From the IMG/VR virus record IMGVR_UViG_3300046715_000037, positions 1-34,697 of that record: DNA of 34,697 nucleotides; one strand, 5' to 3'. Position 1 is the first letter of the stretch, and every line of letters begins with the position of its first letter. A model generated the notes under the pieces. That model made no database searches. It was given only the letters and a program-made list of their open reading frames with translations, and had not been told where the DNA came from. Source of the stretch: a virus. Positions 30,038 to 34,697 of this stretch are shown piece after piece. The position numbers and the translations under genes were made by a program.

Positions 30038-30382
30038 ATGGCAAAGTTCCACGGTGTTATCGGCTACGGCGAAAACGTGGAGACTGTACCTGGCGTGTGG
30101 GAAGATACCATTGTCGAGTATTCATATTTCGGCGATGTCATTCGGAACACACGCCAGATGCAGGATGGAACGAAAGTCAATGACGATCTTTCCGTCAACA
30201 ACTCCATAAGTATCGTCGCTGACGCGTACGCCAACGATCATTTCTTTGCCATTCGCTATATTCAGTGGTCGGGGTCTCTGTGGACGGTTTCAGACGTCGA
30301 AGTGCAGAGGCCCCGACTGCTATTGCGGTTGGGAGGTGTCTATGACGGACCAACGGCGCCTGGATCTCCAGACGCTGCTTGA
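30038..30382 (+). CDS. Head-tail connector / stopper-type protein
   Basis: 114 residues from ATG 30038; only GGGTAA lies near as ribosome binding site. The sequence MAKFHGVIGYGENVETVPG, YSYFGDVIRNTR, NNSISIVADAYANDHF and RPRLLLRLGGVYDG matches a conserved actinophage protein between the capsid and tail genes that I take to be a stopper or second connector. It is beta-rich, as stopper proteins are. It overlaps the next gene by 41 bases. Confidence 0.65.
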   Translation: MAKFHGVIGYGENVETVPGVWEDTIVEYSYFGDVIRNTRQMQDGTKVNDDLSVNNSISIVADAYANDHFFAIRYIQWSGSLWTVSDVEVQRPRLLLRLGGVYDGPTAPGSPDAA

Positions 30383-30647
30383 GGCTTTTTCAGACAACGT
30401 ATATTTCCAACCGCCGGCTAGTGTGCAAATGAAGTACCCGTGCATCGTCTATAACCGAGATGAAGCGGTTACTAAGTTCGCTGGCAACGCCCCATATCGC
30501 TATACAAAGCGATACCAGGTGACCATCATTGACCGGAATCCCGACAGCGATATTCCAGCCAAAGTCGCCGCTCTGCCCATGTGTATCTTCAACCGATTCT
30601 TTGTGGCGGACAATCTCAACCACGATGTCTACAACCTATATTTCTGA
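30342..30647 (+). CDS. Tail terminator-like protein
   Basis: 101 residues from ATG 30342, with GGGAGGTG upstream inside the preceding gene. The sequence MKYPCIVYNRDEAVTKFAG, KRYQVTIIDRNPDSDIP, VAALPMCIFNRFFVADNL and DVYNLYF is a highly conserved actinophage type placed directly before the major tail protein. Tail terminators cap the tail tube and join it to the head connector. Size and place agree; the fold itself is not demonstrable by eye. Confidence 0.65.
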   Translation: MTDQRRLDLQTLLEAFSDNVYFQPPASVQMKYPCIVYNRDEAVTKFAGNAPYRYTKRYQVTIIDRNPDSDIPAKVAALPMCIFNRFFVADNLNHDVYNLYF

Positions 30648-30659
30648 TGTGGGGTAAGA

Positions 30660-31538
30660 ATGAGTAAGCTCGCATGGGACCAGGCTGGTGAGCGTAAGTA
30701 TGAGGCCGGCGTCGACCACGGTGTCCTCTACATTCCGGACAACACTGGTTCCTACATCACTGGCTTCGCGTGGAACGGTCTCACGACCGTCACGGAGTCG
30801 CCTTCGGGCGCCGAGGCCAACCCGCAGTACGCGGACAACCAGAAGTACCTGAACCTGAAGTCAGCTGAGGAGTTCGGCGGCACCATCGAGGCCTTCACCT
30901 ACCCGACCGAGTTCGGTCAGTGTGACGGTACGGCCTCGCCGCAGGCGGGCGTCTACATCGGTCAGCAGAACCGGAAGACCTTCGGTCTGTCCTACAGGAC
31001 CAAGGTGGCCAACGACCTCAACCCCGAGGCCGGCTACAAGTACCACCTGGTCTACGGCGCTGATGCGGCTCCTTCGGAGAAGGCCTACGCGACGATCAAC
31101 GACTCGCCGGAGCCGATCGGCTTCAGCTGGGACTTCACCACCACTCCGGTGGAGGTCGGGACCATCGATGGTGTCGAGTACAAGCCCTCGGCCACGCTGG
31201 TCATCGACTCGACCGAGGTGGATCCCGCGGCTCTGACCAACCTGCTCGACATGCTGTACGGGACCGAGGGTACCAACCCGGAGCTCCCGCAGCCCGCCGA
31301 TGTCATCGCTCTGTTCAGCGGCAGCGTCACCACCGTGCAGCCGACCGCTCCGACCTTCGCGTCGGGTACCAACACCATTACCATCCCGACGGTGACCGGT
31401 GTCGAGTACAAGATCGATGGCGAGGTCGTCACTGGCGCGATCGTCATCACGGCGAACACCGTGGTCAAGGCCAACCCGTTGGCCGGCTACCGGTTCCCGC
31501 CGGTGACGGACGACGACTGGTTGTTCACTCACGTCTGA
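30660..31538 (+). CDS. Major tail (tube) protein
   Basis: 292 residues from ATG 30660 with GGGGTAAG upstream. Core landmarks are RKYEAGVDHGVLYIPD, GFAWNGLTTVTESPSG, EFGGTIEAFTYPTEFGQ, FGLSYRTKVAND, the KYHLVYG segment and LLDMLYGTEG. This is the common actinophage tail tube family whose hexamers stack into the tail. Residues about 225-292 (PTFASGTNTITIPTVTGVE, then ANPLAGYRFPP and DWLF) form an extra C-terminal domain of the same type as on the capsid fusion, probably displayed on the tail surface. Confidence 0.85.
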   Translation: MSKLAWDQAGERKYEAGVDHGVLYIPDNTGSYITGFAWNGLTTVTESPSGAEANPQYADNQKYLNLKSAEEFGGTIEAFTYPTEFGQCDGTASPQAGVYIGQQNRKTFGLSYRTKVANDLNPEAGYKYHLVYGADAAPSEKAYATINDSPEPIGFSWDFTTTPVEVGTIDGVEYKPSATLVIDSTEVDPAALTNLLDMLYGTEGTNPELPQPADVIALFSGSVTTVQPTAPTFASGTNTITIPTVTGVEYKIDGEVVTGAIVITANTVVKANPLAGYRFPPVTDDDWLFTHV

Positions 31539-31583
31539 TCGTCAACTCTTTTGGTAAGACGAATTTGAAAGGAGGACCAGAGA

Positions 31584-32126
31584 ATGCTCGAAATCACAGT
31601 AGCTGGAACCAAGTTCTACGACGAAGAGAACGAAAAGTTCATCATAAGGGACGAGTTCCGACTGGAGCTTGAGCATTCTCTGGTTTCTCTGTCAAAATGG
31701 GAGTCGCACTTCGAGAAGCCGTTTCTTGGTGACGACAAGAAGACTTCAGAAGAAACGCTTTGGTACGTCAAAGCGATGATAAAGACCCCCAATACTCCTC
31801 CGGAGGTTTTCCAGAGGCTTAGTGAAGCCAACATTCTTGAGATCAACAAGTACATTGGTTCCAAGAGGACGGCCACTACCTTCAGGGAAACGAAACCTAA
31901 GCCTGGGCCTAGGGACATCATCACGTCAGAGATCATCTACTATTGGATGATCAGTTTGAACATCCCATTCGAGTGTCAGCATTGGCATTTGGATAGGTTG
32001 CTTACGCTCATTAGAGTGTGCAACGAGAAGAACGCGCCTCCAAAGAAGATGAACAAGCGCGAAATGGCGGCAGAACGACGCCGTCTGAATGAAGAGCGTC
32101 GGGCAAAGTACGGAACTAGTGGCTGA
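31584..32126 (+). CDS. Tail assembly chaperone-type protein
   Basis: 180 residues from ATG 31584 behind GAAAGGAGG. The landmarks LELEHSLVSLSKWESHFEK, TSEETLWYVKAMI, EIINKYIG-like EINKYIGSKRTATTF, EIIYYWMISLNIPFECQHW and a final basic RRAKYG are those of a conserved actinophage family placed after the tail tube gene and regarded as tail assembly chaperone. Chaperones of this kind bind the tape measure during tail assembly and are often extended by ribosomal frameshift. I see no long downstream frame that would form such an extension, and the next gene is not a tape measure. Confidence 0.7.
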   Translation: MLEITVAGTKFYDEENEKFIIRDEFRLELEHSLVSLSKWESHFEKPFLGDDKKTSEETLWYVKAMIKTPNTPPEVFQRLSEANILEINKYIGSKRTATTFRETKPKPGPRDIITSEIIYYWMISLNIPFECQHWHLDRLLTLIRVCNEKNAPPKKMNKREMAAERRRLNEERRAKYGTSG

Positions 32127-32140
32127 GAGGAGGGACCTCA

Positions 32141-32932
32141 ATGACAAGGCTTAGCTGGGCCAATTTCGGCGAAAAGTTCTATGAACTCGGCATCGATCGA
32201 GGAGTTCTTTACGTCGATTCCGATGCGGGCGTCGCATGGAGCGGACTCGTGTCAGTAGCAGAGACTCCCTCCGGCGGCGGGGCTAAACCCTTTTACCTCG
32301 ACGGTTACAAGTACCTGAACATCGCTGACAGCGAAGAGTTCGAAGCGAAGATCAGTGCTTTTTACAGCCCTAAAGAATTCGATGAATGCGACGGGATCGT
32401 CGAAGTACAGCCAGGGCTATATGCAACACAGCAACGACGGAAGCCATTCGGTCTGAGTTACCGGACCAAAATCGGCAACGACATCGACTATGAGAACCAC
32501 TCCTACAAGATTCATCTCGTGTTCAACGCTTTGGCTGAACCGACAGACCATACTTACGCGTCTCTTGATGAGAAGAACGACGCGCCGGTTCTCGCATGGT
32601 CGATCACTACGAAGCCCGTTTATATTCCTGGCGTGGGTTATGTCGCGCATCTGGTAATCAACGCGTCAGAGGCTACGCCCTATGCTTTGAACCAGCTCGA
32701 GGACATGCTGTACGGGACCGACGATGATCCTCCTCGAATGCCTACCGCTTCAGACGTCGCGGCCATGTTCGAAGACGCTGCACCTCTCCAGGTCCTCGAC
32801 GCTGGTGGGGATGAATTCATCATCAGTGGTAACGGCCTGGCCGTTAAGCAGCTTGACGAGGATACATACCAGATCACCGGCGACACCATCGTGGAAATCG
32901 ACGCCAACACATATTCAATCAGCTCGGAATAG
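32141..32932 (+). CDS. Second tail-tube-like protein (paralog of major tail protein)
   Basis: 263 residues from ATG 32141 with GAGAGGAGGGA upstream. It follows the same plan as 30660-31538: FYELGIDRGVLYVD, AWSGLVSVAETPSGG, EFEAKISAFYSPKEF, FGLSYRTKIGND, YKIHLVFNA, QLEDMLYGTDD. It lacks the TIPTVTG C-terminal domain and instead ends in a repetitive segment (DTYQITGDTIVEIDANTYSI). It is less GC-rich at third positions than the main tube gene. It could be a minor tube ring, a tip component or a distal tail subunit. Confidence 0.7.
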   Translation: MTRLSWANFGEKFYELGIDRGVLYVDSDAGVAWSGLVSVAETPSGGGAKPFYLDGYKYLNIADSEEFEAKISAFYSPKEFDECDGIVEVQPGLYATQQRRKPFGLSYRTKIGNDIDYENHSYKIHLVFNALAEPTDHTYASLDEKNDAPVLAWSITTKPVYIPGVGYVAHLVINASEATPYALNQLEDMLYGTDDDPPRMPTASDVAAMFEDAAPLQVLDAGGDEFIISGNGLAVKQLDEDTYQITGDTIVEIDANTYSISSE

Positions 32933-32945
32933 AAAGGGGCCTTAA

Positions 32946-34001
32946 GTGGGTACCGTTAACGTTCTTACCTCCGAAAGGACTCTAGAACTCACGGGCGCAG
33001 CTGTCGTTGGCGCCGTCATCAACGTGGACGACGATCTTATTCTCACCACACAGGCTGGGGATACGATCAATGCCGGCGGTGTCGGATCGGTAGTGGACAC
33101 TTCCGGTCTTCGTGCTCAGTCCAATGCAGATATTCAGCTTCAGGGTGGCGACGTAGAAGGTGTCGTTGAGACTGTCACCGTCAATGATGATGGAACAGCC
33201 ACGACAGGTTGGGTGAACCGCCTCGTTTACAAGTTCCTCCCCGTCGGCGGCACCGCTCGCAATACGACATATTTCAACGAGTACGGAGAGCTTCGTGCGG
33301 CTCCTGCCAAAGAGACCACCACTGCCATCAGGGCTTACGTCAAGTATGACCCTACTAACCCTTCTGCGGCGAGATCAGCCACTGTACCTGTCGTGGAACT
33401 CGTTGACGATCCGGTCAACCGAAATAATCTCCGCGGGTGGCTCGGTGATGGGTCGCAAGTCGTCAAGGGCATCAAGATGGCCGACGTACTTGTACTTGGA
33501 CCTACGGACGCGATCCCGGCTGGAACGCCTTCGGGAACACTGATCCTTCGTTCTTCTTCTCCGGTTCCTTTGAACCTCAACCCGGATTTCGAGACGAATG
33601 CGTCAAGTTGGACTGCCGCTGGTGGAACTCTCACGAGAGACACCACCCAGCACAACACCGGTGCGGCTTCAGGCAAGCTCGTGGCTACCGGCAGCGTGGC
33701 GACGTCCATAACGTCCGAGAAGGAACCGATCACCGCCGGAAACACTTACAAGACCGACGGATATTTGCGTGCAAGCATCGCGACGACCGTCAACATGAAC
33801 GTGACTTGGTACACGGCGGCGAACGCGGTTGTGTCAACATCGACTGGTTCTATGAGCGTCACTGCGAACACGTGGTCGCATATTTCCAACTCGTTCGTAG
33901 CTCCGGCGACCGCCACGCAGGCGTCGATCGTCCTGTCTCTGTCCGGTACTCCTGCGGCTGGCGTTACCTTGTGGGTCGACGACGTCACTCTTAGCGTCTA
34001 A
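32946..34001 (+). CDS. Minor tail protein with C-terminal carbohydrate-binding-module-like domain
   Basis: 351 residues from GTG 32946 with AAAGGGG upstream. The N-terminal 200 residues are beta-rich, with a region (NVDDDLILTTQAGDTINAG, GWVNRLVYKFLPVGG) typical of minor tail proteins. Residues about 210-351 (LNPDFETNASSWTAAGGTL, HNTGAASGKLVATG, WYTAANAVVSTST, then VTLWVDDVTLSV) have the jelly-roll pattern of CBM4/9 domains, which bind cell-wall sugars in other phages. It probably contributes to host recognition at the tail tip. Confidence 0.7.
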   Translation: MGTVNVLTSERTLELTGAAVVGAVINVDDDLILTTQAGDTINAGGVGSVVDTSGLRAQSNADIQLQGGDVEGVVETVTVNDDGTATTGWVNRLVYKFLPVGGTARNTTYFNEYGELRAAPAKETTTAIRAYVKYDPTNPSAARSATVPVVELVDDPVNRNNLRGWLGDGSQVVKGIKMADVLVLGPTDAIPAGTPSGTLILRSSSPVPLNLNPDFETNASSWTAAGGTLTRDTTQHNTGAASGKLVATGSVATSITSEKEPITAGNTYKTDGYLRASIATTVNMNVTWYTAANAVVSTSTGSMSVTANTWSHISNSFVAPATATQASIVLSLSGTPAAGVTLWVDDVTLSV

Positions 34002-34010
34002 GGGGTACTT

Positions 34011-34697
34011 ATGGGTGTCATCGCTAAGTGGTCTGGAGACGGTCTCACTACTGGTACCGCACTAGGTACTACTGTTGGCGCAGCCTCCGATACGAAGTTC
34101 GATGTGGTGGCCGTGGTATCGCCAGCCACATGTCTTGTTCTGGCCGACTTTAGTCTTTATGGGCCACGTCTTGAGCTTAAGACCGCTGGAGCAATATCGA
34201 CCACGGCAGCAAACTGGTACTGGCAAACGGCTCTCGGTACCGGTCCATTTCCACAACACGCTGTTCGATGCTATATCGAATTTGCGGATCGTCCTTCTGG
34301 GAACGCACAGCTTTTCTCAGTAAGAGACGGATCAAATGCTCAAATGTGGTGGTTGGACATAACCGCCGCCGGAATTCTTCGCCTTCGTAATAACGGAGGG
34401 ACGGCAGTAGCGCTTTCGAAGGCACCACTGCCCGTGAACCAAGTGCTACGTATCGAAGTTACATGTAATCTCGGGAATGTCGTAGCTACCGTGTCCCGAG
34501 GCGATACGACAGTTCCATTCGAAACTCTGGCCGGAAATGTTGGCACTACGATTAGCCCTCTTCGGTGTTTCTTTGGAACTCTGAACAACGCGCAACTTAT
34601 ACCGCACATGTACTGGGACGAGTTTGCATTCTCCAATACGTCAGATCTGATCGGCCCGAACTGGCCTTCTCGACCGCCGTTTACGGTTTGGGATGGC
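34011..34697 (+). CDS. Minor tail or tail-fibre protein with LamG-like domain, 3'-truncated by window edge
   Basis: The frame opens at ATG 34011, nine bases after the previous stop, and stays open for 229 codons to the window end. A weak AAGGGG precedes it. The visible part is beta-rich: WSGDGLTTGTALGTTVGA, YIEFADRPSGNAQLFSVRD, MWWLDITAAGILRLRNNGG, VNQVLRIEVTCN and HMYWDEFAFSNTSDLIGP. This is the concanavalin/LamG-like layout seen in phage tail proteins that contact cell-surface sugars. The rest of the gene lies beyond the window. Confidence 0.65.
   Translation, partial: MGVIAKWSGDGLTTGTALGTTVGAASDTKFDVVAVVSPATCLVLADFSLYGPRLELKTAGAISTTAANWYWQTALGTGPFPQHAVRCYIEFADRPSGNAQLFSVRDGSNAQMWWLDITAAGILRLRNNGGTAVALSKAPLPVNQVLRIEVTCNLGNVVATVSRGDTTVPFETLAGNVGTTISPLRCFFGTLNNAQLIPHMYWDEFAFSNTSDLIGPNWPSRPPFTVWDG

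Noticed and set aside
27974-30052. 692-codon open frame on the minus strand opposite the protease/capsid gene
   Set aside because: It mirrors a very GC3-rich gene, where antisense stops are rare; the protein is Val/Asp/Arg-rich low-complexity with no domain and no ribosome binding site, whereas the + strand encodes a recognisable capsid.
1-34697. CRISPR array, rRNA, canonical tRNA or insertion sequence
   Set aside because: No regularly spaced direct repeats, no rRNA-like stretch, no cloverleaf and no transposase-like protein were seen on either strand.

Overview
The window is part of the genome of a tailed bacteriophage with siphovirus-type head and tail genes, most likely infecting a high-GC Gram-positive (actinobacterial) host. 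The evidence is the GC-rich coding with strong GGAGG ribosome binding sites, many GTG/TTG starts, every convincing gene on the + strand, and protein families typical of actinobacteriophages: a fused prohead protease/major capsid protein, tagged GVKGMHWGVR proteins, a CHAP endolysin and many tiny conserved early proteins. The host genus cannot be read from the sequence, and no integrase or repressor is visible here.

Region 1 (1-7570) holds replication and early genes. It is dominated by a 1265-residue protein that appears to join an SF3 helicase, an AEP-type primase, a DEDD exonuclease and a family-B polymerase palm in one chain. Small conserved proteins follow, then a probable ssDNA-binding protein. 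Region 2 (7571-8084) has no gene. It can fold, on the + strand, into three successive closed domains (stems of 9, 18 and 18 bp), and I call it a candidate large structured RNA. Region 3 (8085-13017) is a run of small early proteins, several with membrane segments and two sets of paralogs, with a strong hairpin terminator at 12485-12519.

Region 4 (13014-18905) encodes an SF2 helicase, a NUMOD4/HNH-type endonuclease beside a large AT-rich inverted repeat, a VRR-type nuclease, a Cas4/RecB-like exonuclease, and a 919-residue protein with the ADFDGD motif of two-barrel RNA polymerases. That protein also has several HTH segments and an N-terminal RSGRYPWGSG tag. A gene-free, hairpin-rich gap at 18906-19073 separates this region from the late genes and could contain the physical genome end.

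Region 5 (19074-34697) is the late module: a small fibre-like protein, small terminase, HNH, CHAP endolysin, head-tail connector, a GMHWGVR-tagged protein, an Acb2-like cyclic-nucleotide sponge candidate, large terminase, two more tagged proteins, portal, a possible scaffold, protease/capsid fusion, connector, tail terminator, tail tube, tail assembly chaperone, a second tail-tube-like protein and minor tail proteins. The last gene runs off the window. No tape-measure gene is present before the window ends.

A window-wide signal not explained by any gene is the hexamer ATATTC. I found it at least 29 times on the + strand, in all three codon phases and in intergenic gaps, and found no reverse complement by eye. 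Function names rest on recognition of motifs and remembered families. No database search or folding program was run.
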